From Nocardioides sp. (GTDB lineage: Bacteria > Actinomycetota > Actinomycetes > Propionibacteriales > Nocardioidaceae): a stretch of DNA of 64,000 nt. The stretch covers positions 1 through 64,000 of the forward strand of contig PBYI01000042.1 of NCBI GenBank assembly GCA_002729525.1, in the 5' to 3' direction. Position 1 is the first letter of the stretch. Every line of letters starts with the position of its first letter. Shown here piece by piece: positions 33,872 through 42,295 of the stretch. A model generated the notes under the pieces. It saw only the letters and a list, made by a program, of their open reading frames with translations, ran no database searches and was not told the origin of the DNA. Both the position numbers and the translations under genes were made by a program.

Positions 33872-35026
33872 TCAGACTCGCGTCGAGGGCAGCCTCATGG
33901 CCGCACTCGCCGCCGATCGGCGGGCCCAGCGGGCCTCGTGGCCGCTCCACGGGAGCACCACGTCGCCGAGGTGGTGGCGCACGCCGAGGTTGACGCCGAC
34001 GTCGGCGCGGGCGACCTGGGTGACCCGGAGGGTCTGCGGCCCGGACGTCGCGACGACGGTGAGGCCGGTCAGGGTGCGCAGGCCGACCCCGAGCTCGAAG
34101 CCGCCGTCGGGTCGGGTGCGGGTGCGCTCGAGCACCTCGCCGGCGGCGTCCAGCAGGGTGACCACGGCGGCGTACCGGCGGACCGCGCTGGCCGCGTCGG
34201 GGCCCTGGCGCTGCACGACCCGACCGGTGACCAGCGCGCCGACGGGCAGCGGCACGTCCAGGACGGCGACGTCGCCCGCCTCGACGTGGGCGAGGGTGCC
34301 GGCGCCGAGGTGGCCCAGCGACGGGAGGACGGCCACGAGGGCGGGGCCGGGGCGCAGGCCGCGGACCTCGGCGCAGCCGCGGACGACCGGGACGGTGGTG
34401 GTGACGCCGGCGGCGTCGGTGACGACGACCTCGGTGTCGTGGACCGGGCGGGCGCCGGTGCTGCGGACCCGGACCAGGAGGCGGCCGGTCTCGCGGGCCA
34501 GCGGCAGGGCGACCTCGGTCGGGGCGGGGCCGGCGGCGACGTGGGCCGCGTGGACGGTCGAGGACGTACGGCGGCCGTAGTCGAGGGCGTCGAGGGTCCA
34601 GGCACCCGGCTGCAGGCCGCACAGCAGCGCACGCCCCGTGTGGTCGGTGCGGGCCTCGACCCGGGTGCCGTCGGGGTGGACGGCGAGCACGACGGCCCGG
34701 GCGGTCGGGCGGCCGGCGCGCAGCACCTCGGCGCGCACCGACCCGCCCCGGGTCAGGGCGGCCTCGGCGTCGACGACACCGCCGCGGACGACGTCGACCT
34801 CGACGGTCGCCGGGGCCAGGCGGCGCGGGTCGCGCAGGTCGCGGGCGTCCTCCACGGTCAGCCGGAGCCTGCCGCTGGGCAGCACCATGGACGTCTCGTG
34901 CCCGTGCAGCCGCCGGCGGCCCACGGCCTGCCCCTCGAGGTCGTGGACCGTCAGCGTCAGCGGGCACGTCACCGGCGTCGAGACGCGCAGGGCCACCAGG
35001 CCCGTGTCCCCCGGTCGTGTGTGCAT
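33872..35026 (-). CDS. Hypothetical beta-sandwich-repeat protein
   Basis: A 384-aa protein built of repeated beta-rich modules resembling carboxypeptidase-regulatory or Ig-like repeats: LTLTVHDLEGQAVGRRRLHG, RTDHTGRALLCGLQPGAWTL, VTDAAGVTTTVPVVRG and RTRPDGGFELGVGLRTLTGL. No signal peptide or membrane helix is seen, which is odd for such repeats. ATG 35026 is preferred over GTG 35035, because TAGCGT lies 7 nt upstream of the ATG. Function is unknown. Confidence 0.6.
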   Translation of the reverse strand: MHTRPGDTGLVALRVSTPVTCPLTLTVHDLEGQAVGRRRLHGHETSMVLPSGRLRLTVEDARDLRDPRRLAPATVEVDVVRGGVVDAEAALTRGGSVRAEVLRAGRPTARAVVLAVHPDGTRVEARTDHTGRALLCGLQPGAWTLDALDYGRRTSSTVHAAHVAAGPAPTEVALPLARETGRLLVRVRSTGARPVHDTEVVVTDAAGVTTTVPVVRGCAEVRGLRPGPALVAVLPSLGHLGAGTLAHVEAGDVAVLDVPLPVGALVTGRVVQRQGPDAASAVRRYAAVVTLLDAAGEVLERTRTRPDGGFELGVGLRTLTGLTVVATSGPQTLRVTQVARADVGVNLGVRHHLGDVVLPWSGHEARWARRSAASAAMRLPSTRV

Positions 35027-35033
35027 GGCGCCC

Positions 35034-35039
35034 ACGCTA
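35034..35039 (-). promoter_or_regulatory. Leaderless -10 element for the beta-repeat protein
   Basis: Reads TAGCGT on the minus strand, 7 nt before ATG 35026; it would overlap the alternative GTG 35035. Confidence 0.5.
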
Positions 35040-35100
35040 GGAGCGAACGACGCAAGAGGTCCCCGGTGGCAACCTCAAGGAACCCGCAAGGTCGGAGGGC

Positions 35101-35165
35101 GGGGGCTCAGGGCAGGGGCTCAGGCCGGGGGCTCAGGCCGGGGGCTCAGGCCGGGGGCTCAGGCC
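35101..35165. repeat. 13-bp tandem repeat (minisatellite), about five copies
   Basis: Three perfect copies of GGGGGCTCAGGCC (35127-35165) follow two imperfect ones (35101-35126). On the minus strand each unit reads GGCCTGAGCCCCC, and the gene-proximal unit supplies the TGA stop of the MpaB-like gene. Changes in copy number would therefore alter the 3' UTR, not the protein. Confidence 0.85.
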
Positions 35166-36046
35166 GCGCGCTCGGGGCCCGGAGCCGGCGTCATGGCCCA
35201 GCGGATCGTGCTCGTCGCCAGCGCGCCGCCTGCCCGCACGACGGTGCGCTCGGTGACCGGCAGCCACGGGAGCAGCAGGTGGCGGCGGGTCCAGGCCGGC
35301 AGCAGCCCGACGGCGGCGGCGCCGATGACGGCGTACGGCGGCCGCGCGGCCAGCGGCAGCGGGGGTGTGAGCAGCACGTGGCGCACGGCCTCGCGGGCGG
35401 CGGGGGAGCCGCGCAGCTCGGGCCGGTACGCCGCCAGCGCGTCGGCGAGCTGCTGCTCGGTGCGGGGCACGTCGGTCGCACCGAGCTCCTCGGCGACCCG
35501 GGCGGCCTGGGCGACGTAGGCGTCGCGGCCGGCGGCGTCGAGCGGGCGGGCGCCGTACACCTGGTGGGCGCGCAGGAAGCTGTCGACCTCGGCGACGTGC
35601 ACCCAGCGCAGCAGGTGCGGGTCGGAGGCGACGTACGGCGTGCCGTCCGGCAGGGTGCCGCGCACCCGCTCGTGGATGGCGCGCACCGCGGCGCAGGCGC
35701 GCTCGGCGTCCGCGGCGGTGCCGAAGGTGGTGACGGCGAGGAAGCGGCTGGTGCGCTGGAGCCGGCCCCACGGGTCGCCGCGGTAGCCGGAGTGCTCGGA
35801 GACCGCGAGCATCGCCGCGGGGTGCAGCATCTGCAGCAGCAGCGCCCGCAGGCCGCCGACGAACATCGACGCGTCGCCGTGCACCCGCGCGATCTCGCTG
35901 TCGGGGCCGAACCAGCGCGGGCCCGGGCTGCCGTGGATGCGCTCGCGCTCGGCCGGCCCGGAGGGGCCGGCCACGCGGGCGAACAGCGCGGCGCCGAGAC
36001 CGGCGCGCACGTCGGCGAGGGGTCGCGTCAGCGGCGGTGGGAGCAC
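35159..36046 (-). CDS. MpaB-like oxygenase (DUF2236)
   Basis: A 295-aa all-helical protein of the DUF2236/MpaB/Lcp superfamily: FVGGLRALLLQMLHPAAMLA, HSGYRGDPWGRLQRTSRFLA, LLRWVHVAEVDSFL and HQVYGARPL. The conserved histidines (LHPAA, WVHVAEV) are candidate haem ligands, as in rubber oxygenase Lcp and the fungal mycophenolate oxygenase MpaB'. The substrate is unknown. The GTG start at 36046 follows a leaderless TAGGCT. Its stop lies in the 13-bp tandem repeat. Confidence 0.8.
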   Translation of the reverse strand: MLPPPLTRPLADVRAGLGAALFARVAGPSGPAERERIHGSPGPRWFGPDSEIARVHGDASMFVGGLRALLLQMLHPAAMLAVSEHSGYRGDPWGRLQRTSRFLAVTTFGTAADAERACAAVRAIHERVRGTLPDGTPYVASDPHLLRWVHVAEVDSFLRAHQVYGARPLDAAGRDAYVAQAARVAEELGATDVPRTEQQLADALAAYRPELRGSPAAREAVRHVLLTPPLPLAARPPYAVIGAAAVGLLPAWTRRHLLLPWLPVTERTVVRAGGALATSTIRWAMTPAPGPERAA

Positions 36047-36053
36047 GCCGTCG

Positions 36054-36059
36054 AGCCTA
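36054..36059 (-). promoter_or_regulatory. Leaderless -10 element for the MpaB-like gene
   Basis: Reads TAGGCT on the minus strand, 7 nt before GTG 36046. Confidence 0.5.
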
Positions 36060-36107
36060 CGAGCGGGGAGTACCCACCCTCAGGTGGTCGGGCCCCAGGT
36101 CGTCGGC

Positions 36108-37307
36108 TCAGGCGGAGTAGGTCCGCACCCACCGGCACTGCTCGGCGCCGGCGAGCCGCTCGACCACGGTCGCGGGGAGCGGCTGGTCGGAGTCGGCGAC
36201 GACGTACCCGAGCTCGCCGGAGGTGGCGAGGTACTGCGCGGTGACGTTGACGCCGGACTCGGCGAGGAGGGCGTTGACCTCCGCCAGCACGCCCGGGACG
36301 TTGAGGTGCAGGTAGGACACCCGCGACCCGGTGCCGAGCGCGGGGGCCTGGACGGCCGGCAGGTTGACCGAGAGCTCGGTACGGCCCTCGAGCACGAAGC
36401 CGGCGAGCTTGCCGGACACGAACCAGCCGATCTCCTCCTGCGCCTCCTGGGTGGAGCCGCCCACGTGCGGGGTGAGGATGACGTTCTCGAGGCCGACCAG
36501 CGGCGACTCGAAGGAGTCGCCCTGCGCCTTGGGCTCGATCGGGAAGACGTCGAGCGCGGCGCCGGCGATGTGGCCGCTGATGATGTGGTCGTGCAGCGCC
36601 TGGGTGTCGACCACCATGCCGCGGGCGGCGTTGATGAACAGCGAGCGAGGCTTCATCGCGGCGAACTGCGCGTCGCCGAAGAGGCCGGCGTTGCCGGGGC
36701 GGCCGTCGACGTGGAGGCTGACGACGTCGGCCTCGGCGAGCAGCGCCTCCAGCGTGGGCATCCGTCGCGCGTTGCCGTGCGCGAGCCGGTCGGCGGTGTC
36801 GAAGAAGATGACGCGCAGGCCCATCGCCTCGGCGAGGTTGGACAGCTGGGTGCCGATGTTGCCGTAGCCGACGATGCCGAGCGTGCGGCCGCGGATCTCG
36901 TGGCTGCCCTGGGCCGACTTGTCCCAGACGCCGGCGTGCATCTTGGCGGTCTTCTCGCCCAGCCGGCGGGCCAGCACGATGATCTCGCCGATGACGAGCT
37001 CGACGACGCTGCGGGTGTTGGAGTACGGCGCGTTGAAGACCGCGATCCCGCGCTCCGCCGCGGCCTCCAGGTCGACCTGGTTGGTGCCGATGCAGAAGCA
37101 GCCGATCGCCTTGAGGTCGGGGGCCGCGTCCATGATGCGCGCGGTGATCGTGGTGTTGGAGCGGATGCCGAGCATCGTCACGCCGGGGAGCGCGGCGACG
37201 AGCTCGTCCTCGCCCATCGACGCGGTGTGCGCCTCGACCTCGAAACCACGACGCTCGAGGTTGTCGGTGGCGACGGTGTGGATGTTCTCCAGGAGCAGGG
37301 CCTTCAC
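36108..37307 (-). CDS. serA: D-3-phosphoglycerate dehydrogenase, ACT-domain form
   Basis: A 399-aa enzyme, the short SerA type. Substrate-binding motifs include IRSNTTITARIMDAAPDLKA; the NAD-binding loop is GIVGYGNIGTQLSN; the catalytic residues lie in NAARGMVVDTQALHD (Arg), EP in FPIEPKA (Glu) and LTPHVGGSTQEAQEE (His). A C-terminal ACT domain (SRVSYLHLNVPGVLAEVNAL) allows serine feedback. It catalyses the first committed step of serine synthesis. The GTG start at 37307 follows TAGGCT at 7 nt. Confidence 0.92.
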   Translation of the reverse strand: MKALLLENIHTVATDNLERRGFEVEAHTASMGEDELVAALPGVTMLGIRSNTTITARIMDAAPDLKAIGCFCIGTNQVDLEAAAERGIAVFNAPYSNTRSVVELVIGEIIVLARRLGEKTAKMHAGVWDKSAQGSHEIRGRTLGIVGYGNIGTQLSNLAEAMGLRVIFFDTADRLAHGNARRMPTLEALLAEADVVSLHVDGRPGNAGLFGDAQFAAMKPRSLFINAARGMVVDTQALHDHIISGHIAGAALDVFPIEPKAQGDSFESPLVGLENVILTPHVGGSTQEAQEEIGWFVSGKLAGFVLEGRTELSVNLPAVQAPALGTGSRVSYLHLNVPGVLAEVNALLAESGVNVTAQYLATSGELGYVVADSDQPLPATVVERLAGAEQCRWVRTYSA

Positions 37308-37314
37308 TCCGTCC

Positions 37315-37320
37315 AGCCTA
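37315..37320 (-). promoter_or_regulatory. Leaderless -10 element for serA
   Basis: Reads TAGGCT on the minus strand, 7 nt before GTG 37307. Confidence 0.5.
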
Positions 37321-37361
37321 GGCCCGTCCGCGCGGTGGCCCCACTCCTGGCCGAGGGGTGG

Positions 37362-37829
37362 TCATCCCACCGGCAGCGCGATGGCGGCGACGACCAGCGC
37401 CACGACCGCCACCATCGCCAGCACGAGGAGCACCAGGCCCAGCACCCCGGGGCGCTGCTGCCTCACGTGCCCCATCGCACCCCGGCTGAACTGGTGGTAC
37501 GGCGAGGCGTAGAACACCGGCACGACCTGTCCCGGACCGGCGTGGAAGTCGAGGTGGGCCTGCCCGTAGCGGCGCAGCCACTGGTTGGAGGCCTCCACGC
37601 GGCACGGCCCGGGCGGCACCGGGAACCGGTTGGCGCCGTAGCGGGCCGGCACGACCCAGCCGTTGAGCAGCACCGTCGGGGTCACCGGGCTGCTGGTCAG
37701 CATGCTGCCCTGCACGGTCAGGTCGACCCACGCGGTGCCCGGGGGCAGGGGCGCGCCCTGCGGCCCGTACGACGGGGGCTGCTGCAGGCCGTCCGGGCGG
37801 TACGGCGGAGGCGGGGGCGGCTGGTCCAC
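37362..37829 (-). CDS. Hypothetical protein with C-terminal membrane helix
   Basis: A 155-aa protein with a Pro-rich N-terminus (PPPPPPYRPD), a beta-rich central domain (WVDLTVQGSMLTSSPVTPTV, NRFPVPPGPCRVEASNQWLR) and one C-terminal membrane helix (VLGLVLLVLAMVAVVALVVA). The central module looks like those in actinobacterial proteins that sit cytoplasmically beneath a tail anchor; the function is unknown. GTG 37829 is preferred to the track ATG because AGGAGG lies five bases upstream. Confidence 0.65.
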   Translation of the reverse strand: MDQPPPPPPYRPDGLQQPPSYGPQGAPLPPGTAWVDLTVQGSMLTSSPVTPTVLLNGWVVPARYGANRFPVPPGPCRVEASNQWLRRYGQAHLDFHAGPGQVVPVFYASPYHQFSRGAMGHVRQQRPGVLGLVLLVLAMVAVVALVVAAIALPVG

Positions 37830-37911
37830 CCCGCCCTCCTGCCACCTCACGCCGTACGGCAAACCCGCCCGGCCCGCCTCGTCGGCGGGTCGGGCGGGTC
37901 GGGCGGGTGCG

Positions 37912-39093
37912 TCAGTCGCCCTTGACGTTGACGACCTGCCGGAGCACGTGGCGCACCTCGACCAGGTCGGCGGCGTCGGCCATCACCCGGTCGATGTCCT
38001 TGTACGCCGCGGGGATCTCGTCGAGGAACGCGTCGGTGTCGCGGTACTCGATGCCGACCATCGCCTGCTGGAGCTGCTCGCGCGTGAACGCCTTGCGGGC
38101 GGCGGTCCGGCTGTACTCCCGGCCGGCGCCGTGCGGCGCGGAGTTCAGCGCCACCGGGTCGCCCTTGCCGACCACGACGTACGACGCGGTGCCCATCGAC
38201 CCGGGGATCAGCCCGGGCCGCCCGGCCTCGGCGTTGATGGCGCCCTTACGCGAGAGCCACACGTCGCGCCCGAAGTGCCGCTCGCGCTCGGTGTAGTTGT
38301 GGTGGCAGTTGATCCCCTCGGTGCGCACCACGTCGTCGGCCGAGCCGGCGCCCACCCACTCGGCGAACTGGCGGACCACCCGGTCCATCATCTCCTCGCG
38401 GTTGAGCAGCGCGTAGGTCTGCGCCCACTGCATCTCGCGCACGTAGGCGTCGAGCTCGTCGGTGCCGTCGACCAGGTAGGCCAGGTCGCGGTGCGGGAGG
38501 TCGATCCACCAGCGCTCGCACTGCTCCCGGGCGACCGTGATGTGGTGCTGGGCGATCCGGTTGCCCACGCCGCGCGAGCCGGAGTGCAGGAACAGCCAGA
38601 CCCGGTCCTCCTCGTCGACGGTGATCTCGATGAAGTGGTTGCCCGAGCCGAGCGTGCCGAGCTGCAGGTCCCAGCGCTTCGCGTAGTCGCCCGGCTCGAA
38701 GCCGGCGTCCTGGGCGAGCGCCGTCAGCCGCTCCAGCCGCGAGCGGGTGTGCTCACGGCTGATCGTGCGGTTGGCCGCGCCGGCCGAGAGCGGGACGGCC
38801 CGCTCGATGGCCTCGCGGACCGGACGCCGGTCGGCCGGCAGCTGCGCGCGGGGGTACTCGGTGCGGACCGCGATCATGCCGCAGCCGATGTCGACGCCGA
38901 CCGCCGCCGGCACGATCGCGCCGCGCGTCGGGATGACCGAACCGACGGTCGCGCCGAGGCCGAGGTGGGCGTCGGGCATGAGTGCGACGTGCGGGTGCAC
39001 GAACGGCATGCTCGCCGTGGTGACCGCCTGCTCGCGCGTCGTGTCGTCGAGGATCGACGCCCAGCTGAGGAGCGTCGGGGTGATCTTCTCCAT
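37912..39093 (-). CDS. rtcB: RtcB-family RNA ligase
   Basis: A 393-aa RtcB protein. Metal-binding and active-site motifs are present: MPDAHLGLGATVGSVI, GVDIGCGMIAV (Asp and Cys ligands), LGTLGSGNHFIEI, INCHHNYTE, and SAPHGAGREYSR with the guanylylated histidine. RtcB joins 3'-phosphate (or 2',3'-cyclic phosphate) to 5'-OH RNA ends using GTP, in RNA repair or tRNA splicing. The ATG at 39093 follows AAAGGA; TAGCCT at 39161-39166 (minus) is a likely -10. No archease or RtcA gene adjoins it. Confidence 0.92.
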   Translation of the reverse strand: MEKITPTLLSWASILDDTTREQAVTTASMPFVHPHVALMPDAHLGLGATVGSVIPTRGAIVPAAVGVDIGCGMIAVRTEYPRAQLPADRRPVREAIERAVPLSAGAANRTISREHTRSRLERLTALAQDAGFEPGDYAKRWDLQLGTLGSGNHFIEITVDEEDRVWLFLHSGSRGVGNRIAQHHITVAREQCERWWIDLPHRDLAYLVDGTDELDAYVREMQWAQTYALLNREEMMDRVVRQFAEWVGAGSADDVVRTEGINCHHNYTERERHFGRDVWLSRKGAINAEAGRPGLIPGSMGTASYVVVGKGDPVALNSAPHGAGREYSRTAARKAFTREQLQQAMVGIEYRDTDAFLDEIPAAYKDIDRVMADAADLVEVRHVLRQVVNVKGD

Positions 39094-39236
39094 CGTCCTT
39101 TCCCTGTCGTGTCCCCGCGGGGCCCGCGGGGTGGCCCCGCGGTGGTGCGGAGCGGCGACGAGGCTAGGAGCCCGAAAATCGGTGGTGCACGGGATTTCCG
39201 GTGTGCGGGTGCGGCTCCGGCTGGTCGGCGCCCCGG

Positions 39237-39884
39237 TCAGGCGAGCCGGTCGAGCCAGGGGTGGCCGGGGTGCAGGGCGGCCACGGCGTCGCGCAGCCAG
39301 GAGCGTCGCTCCGCGTCGAGGAGCGGTACGGCGGCCTCGAGGTCGGCGCGGTCCTTCGGCCGGTCGCCCTTGGCCTTCATCAGCAGCTGCACCTCGGCGG
39401 CGAGGTGGGGTACGCCGTCGTACGTCACGACCGCACGGGTGCGAGGCAGCCGGATCGCGTGGTCGCGCTTGCAGACCCACTCCTCGGGCGTGCCGGGGTC
39501 GAGCAGCACGTCGTACTCCCACGGGTCGGTGGCGCTGCGGCGGGTCCAGACCTGTCCGGCGCCGCCGTCGGGCAGCAGTGCGTCGGGGTCGCCGTCCGGG
39601 TCGTCCTCCAGCAGCGGCACCATCGCGCCCGACGAGACTCCCCAGACGTGCAGCCGACCGGCGAGGTGGCGGCGCAGCAGCGGCAGCTCGGACCGGAGCA
39701 CCACCAGGTCGGTGTCCTCGTGCGGGCGGGCGACGCCGGTGAACGCCTCCACGGCCCAGCCGCCGGCGACGGCCCAGGTGCCGGGGTAGTCGCGCATCAG
39801 CACGGCCGCGTCGGCGGGTGTGCGACCGGCCCAGCCGCCGTACAGCGCGGTGAAGGCGTCGTGGTCGAGGTCGTTCACGCCCAT
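39237..39884 (-). CDS. Nucleotidyltransferase-fold protein (aminoglycoside adenylyltransferase-like)
   Basis: A 215-aa protein with the nucleotidyltransferase core WAVAGGWAVEAFTGVARPHE, followed by DTDLVVLR; the GGWA and DTD residues match the metal-binding site. Later residues (EYDVLLDPGTPEEWVCKRDH, RLPRTRAVVTYDGVPHLAAE) resemble AadB-like or MNT-type families. Whether it modifies an antibiotic is unknown. It begins 8 bp after the Uma2 gene and is co-transcribed with it. Confidence 0.7.
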   Translation of the reverse strand: MGVNDLDHDAFTALYGGWAGRTPADAAVLMRDYPGTWAVAGGWAVEAFTGVARPHEDTDLVVLRSELPLLRRHLAGRLHVWGVSSGAMVPLLEDDPDGDPDALLPDGGAGQVWTRRSATDPWEYDVLLDPGTPEEWVCKRDHAIRLPRTRAVVTYDGVPHLAAEVQLLMKAKGDRPKDRADLEAAVPLLDAERRSWLRDAVAALHPGHPWLDRLA

Positions 39885-39892
39885 GGGTGCCG

Positions 39893-40438
39893 TCAGCCGA
39901 GGTCGCGTGGCGTGACGCTGACGGGGAACGGCTGGTCGGTCGCCCAGGTGTCGTCGGGGCCGACGTCGGTGCGCGGGTAGTCGCCGTCGACGAGGCGGTG
40001 GGCGAGCAGGTGCGGTCCGTCGGGGTCGACGACCCAGTAGTGCGGGACGCCGGCGTCGCGGTACGCCGCGAGCTTCTCGCCGAGGTCGCGGCGGCGGGTG
40101 CTGGGGGAGAGGACCTCGACGACGAGGACGGGTGGAGCCGGGAGGTCGCGGCTGGTGAAGTCGGACAGGCGCGCGACCAGGAGGTCGGGCACGACGACGT
40201 CGCCCGACGGCAGCGCGACGTCGAAGGGCGCGGGCAGCAGGCGCAGGTCGGCCGGGACCGCGGCGTCGAGCAGGCGGAACATCGACGTCACTACCGACTG
40301 GTGCGCGAAGCCCGGTGACGGGCTCACGATGATGCTCCCGCCGAGCAGCTCGTGGCGGCGCCCGTCATCCGGCATCGCGTCCAGGTCGGCGCGCGTCAGC
40401 CGGGGCTCGGTGGAGCGGGCGGCGGTCACGGCTCCCAT
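39893..40438 (-). CDS. Uma2-family endonuclease (DUF820)
   Basis: A 181-aa PD-(D/E)XK-like protein: DGRRHELLGGSIIVSPSPGF, VVPDLLVARLSD (Asp), VLVVEVLSPSTRRRDLGEKL (ExL), YRDAGVPHYWVVDPDGPHL. Uma2 proteins are common in cyanobacteria and actinobacteria, frequently in multiple copies, and their biological role is unsettled. ATG 40438 with GAGGTGAGG upstream. Confidence 0.85.
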   Translation of the reverse strand: MGAVTAARSTEPRLTRADLDAMPDDGRRHELLGGSIIVSPSPGFAHQSVVTSMFRLLDAAVPADLRLLPAPFDVALPSGDVVVPDLLVARLSDFTSRDLPAPPVLVVEVLSPSTRRRDLGEKLAAYRDAGVPHYWVVDPDGPHLLAHRLVDGDYPRTDVGPDDTWATDQPFPVSVTPRDLG

Positions 40439-40518
40439 GGTGCCTCACCTCTCGACGTCGGGGCATGCCTCGATCGTCGTCGGCTGGCCGGTCGGACGCG
40501 ACCGGCTCTCCACAGGCG

Positions 40519-42168
40519 TCAGGCCGAGAGGCCGCCCAGCTCCTCGGCGTCGACGATCCGGTAGGCGTACCCCTGCTCGGCGAGGAACCGCTGGCGGTTC
40601 TGCGCGAAGTCGGCGTCGACGGTGTCGCGGGAGACGACGGTGTAGAAGTGCGCGGACTTCCCCTCCGACTTCGGCCGCAGCAGCCGGCCGAGGCGCTGGG
40701 CCTCCTCCTGGCGCGAGCCGAACGAGCCCGAGACCTGGATGGCCACCTCGGCGGACGGCAGGTCGATGGAGAAGTTGGCGACCTTGGAGACGACCAGCAG
40801 GCCGATCTCTCCTGAGCGGAACGCGTCGAAGAGGCGCTGGCGCTCCTTCACGCTCGTGTCGCCCTTGATGACTGGTGCGTCGAGCTTCGCGGCCAGCTCG
40901 TCGAGCTGCTCGATGTACTGCCCGATCACCAGCGTCGGCTGCCCGGCGTGCCGGTCGACGAGGTCGCGCACGACCTTCACCTTCTGCGGCGTGCACGCCG
41001 CGAGCCGGTAGCGCTCCTCCGGCTCCGCGGTGGCGTAGACGAGGCGGTCGGAGTCGGGCAAGGTCACCCGCACCTCGACGCAGTCGGCGGGCGCGATGTA
41101 GCCCTGGGACTCGATGTCCTTCCACGGGGCGTCGTACCGCTTGGGGCCGATGAGGGAGAACACGTCGCCCTCGCGGCCGTCCTCGCGCACCAGGGTGGCG
41201 GTGAGGCCGATGCGGCGGCGGGCCTGGAGGTCGGCGGTCATCCGGAAGATCGGCGCGGGGAGCAGGTGCACCTCGTCGTACACGATGAGGCCCCAGTCGC
41301 GGGCGTTCAGCAGGTCGAGGTGCGGGTAGGCGCCCTTCCGGCGGGTCGTCAGCACCTGGTACGTCGCGATGGTGACGGGCCGGACCTCCTTGACCGCACC
41401 GGAGTACTCGCCGATCTCGTCCTCGGTGAGGCTCGTGCGACGGACCAGCTCGTCCTTCCACTGCCGCGCGCTGACGGTGTTGGTGACGAGGATCAGCGTC
41501 GTCGCCTGGGCGTGCGCCATCGCGGCCGCCCCGACGAGCGTCTTGCCGGCCCCGCAGGGGAGCACCACGACGCCCGAGCCGCCGTGCCAGAACGACTCCG
41601 CGGCCTCGCGCTGGTAGGAGCGCAGCTGCCACTCGGTCTCGTCGAGCGCGATCGCGTGCGCCTCGCCGTCGACGTACCCGGCGTAGTCCTCGGCCGGCCA
41701 GCCGATCTTCAGCAGCGCCTGCTTGAGGTTGCCGCGCTCGGACGGGTGCACGGCCACCGTGTCGGCGTCGATGCGGTCGCCGAGCATGCCCTGCACCTTC
41801 TTGGCGCGCAGCACCTCCTCCAGCACCGGCCGGTCGTTCGTGGTGAGGACGAGCCCGTGCGTGGGGTGCTTGTCGAGGCGCAGGCGGCCGTAGCGGGCCA
41901 TCGTCTCCGCGACGTCGACCAGGAGTGCGTGCGGCACCGGGTAGCGGCTGAAGGTGAGCAGGGTGTCGACGACCTGCTCGGCGTCGTGCCCCGCGGCGCG
42001 GGCGTTCCACAGGCCGAGCGGGGTCAGCCGGTAGGTGTGCACGTGCTCGGGCGAGCGCTCGAGCTCGGCGAACGGCGCGATCGCCTTGCGGCAGTCGTCG
42101 GCGGCGTCGTGGTCGATCTCGAGCAGGAGCGTCTTGTCCGACTGGACGATGAGGGGGCCGTCGGTCAC
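40519..42168 (-). CDS. XPB-type DNA helicase
   Basis: A 549-aa superfamily 2 helicase of the actinobacterial XPB group (M. tuberculosis Rv0861c type). Motifs: I VVVLPCGAGKTLVGAAAMAH, II LIVYDEVHLLPAPIF, III and RED GLTATLVREDGREG, VI SFGSRQEEAQRLGRLLRPKS. The N-terminal ~150 residues form the damage-recognition region. It unwinds DNA 3' to 5' and is assigned to repair. The partner gene (helicase-C3) lies just upstream on the same strand. GTG 42168 is chosen because TACAGT lies 6 nt before it. Confidence 0.9.
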   Translation of the reverse strand: MTDGPLIVQSDKTLLLEIDHDAADDCRKAIAPFAELERSPEHVHTYRLTPLGLWNARAAGHDAEQVVDTLLTFSRYPVPHALLVDVAETMARYGRLRLDKHPTHGLVLTTNDRPVLEEVLRAKKVQGMLGDRIDADTVAVHPSERGNLKQALLKIGWPAEDYAGYVDGEAHAIALDETEWQLRSYQREAAESFWHGGSGVVVLPCGAGKTLVGAAAMAHAQATTLILVTNTVSARQWKDELVRRTSLTEDEIGEYSGAVKEVRPVTIATYQVLTTRRKGAYPHLDLLNARDWGLIVYDEVHLLPAPIFRMTADLQARRRIGLTATLVREDGREGDVFSLIGPKRYDAPWKDIESQGYIAPADCVEVRVTLPDSDRLVYATAEPEERYRLAACTPQKVKVVRDLVDRHAGQPTLVIGQYIEQLDELAAKLDAPVIKGDTSVKERQRLFDAFRSGEIGLLVVSKVANFSIDLPSAEVAIQVSGSFGSRQEEAQRLGRLLRPKSEGKSAHFYTVVSRDTVDADFAQNRQRFLAEQGYAYRIVDAEELGGLSA

Positions 42169-42174
42169 CGGTCC

Positions 42175-42180
42175 ACTGTA
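42175..42180 (-). promoter_or_regulatory. Leaderless -10 element for the XPB helicase
   Basis: Reads TACAGT on the minus strand, 6 nt before GTG 42168, downstream of the palindrome cluster. Confidence 0.5.
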
Positions 42181-42210
42181 CGGAGGGGGTGCGTGTCTGC
42201 GTCGGTCGGC

Positions 42211-42236
42211 AGTTTCACCGGCCGGCCGGTGAAACT
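42211..42236. repeat. 26-bp perfect palindrome (copy 1)
   Basis: The core TTCACCGGCCGGCCGGTGAA is extended by AGT and ACT to a perfect 26-bp self-complementary sequence. As RNA it would fold into an 11-bp stem with a CCGG loop. It lies between the two XPB-module genes. Confidence 0.9.
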
Positions 42237-42240
42237 GATC

Positions 42241-42268
42241 CTCGTCGTACAAAACTTCGTACGACGAG
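42241..42268. repeat. 10-bp inverted repeat between the two palindromes
   Basis: CTCGTCGTAC and GTACGACGAG are exact complements around AAAACTTC. This AT-containing loop stands out in the local GC background. It could be a regulator site or part of one composite repeat with the flanking palindromes. Confidence 0.8.
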
Positions 42269-42275
42269 CGACACA

Positions 42276-42295
42276 TTCACCGGCCGGCCGGTGAA
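42276..42295. repeat. 20-bp perfect palindrome (copy 2)
   Basis: TTCACCGGCCGGCCGGTGAA, the same core as copy 1, followed by ACTGC as in the reverse complement of copy 1. The two copies flank the inverted repeat at 42241-42268. Confidence 0.9.

Noticed and set aside
35101-35165. CRISPR-like array
   Set aside because: Units are 13 bp, contiguous and without spacers, and no cas gene is present. It is a simple tandem repeat.
42211-42295. Simple rho-independent terminator
   Set aside because: Three separate symmetric elements, no T-run, and a core that repeats exactly make a single terminator an incomplete explanation, though a terminating role is not excluded.
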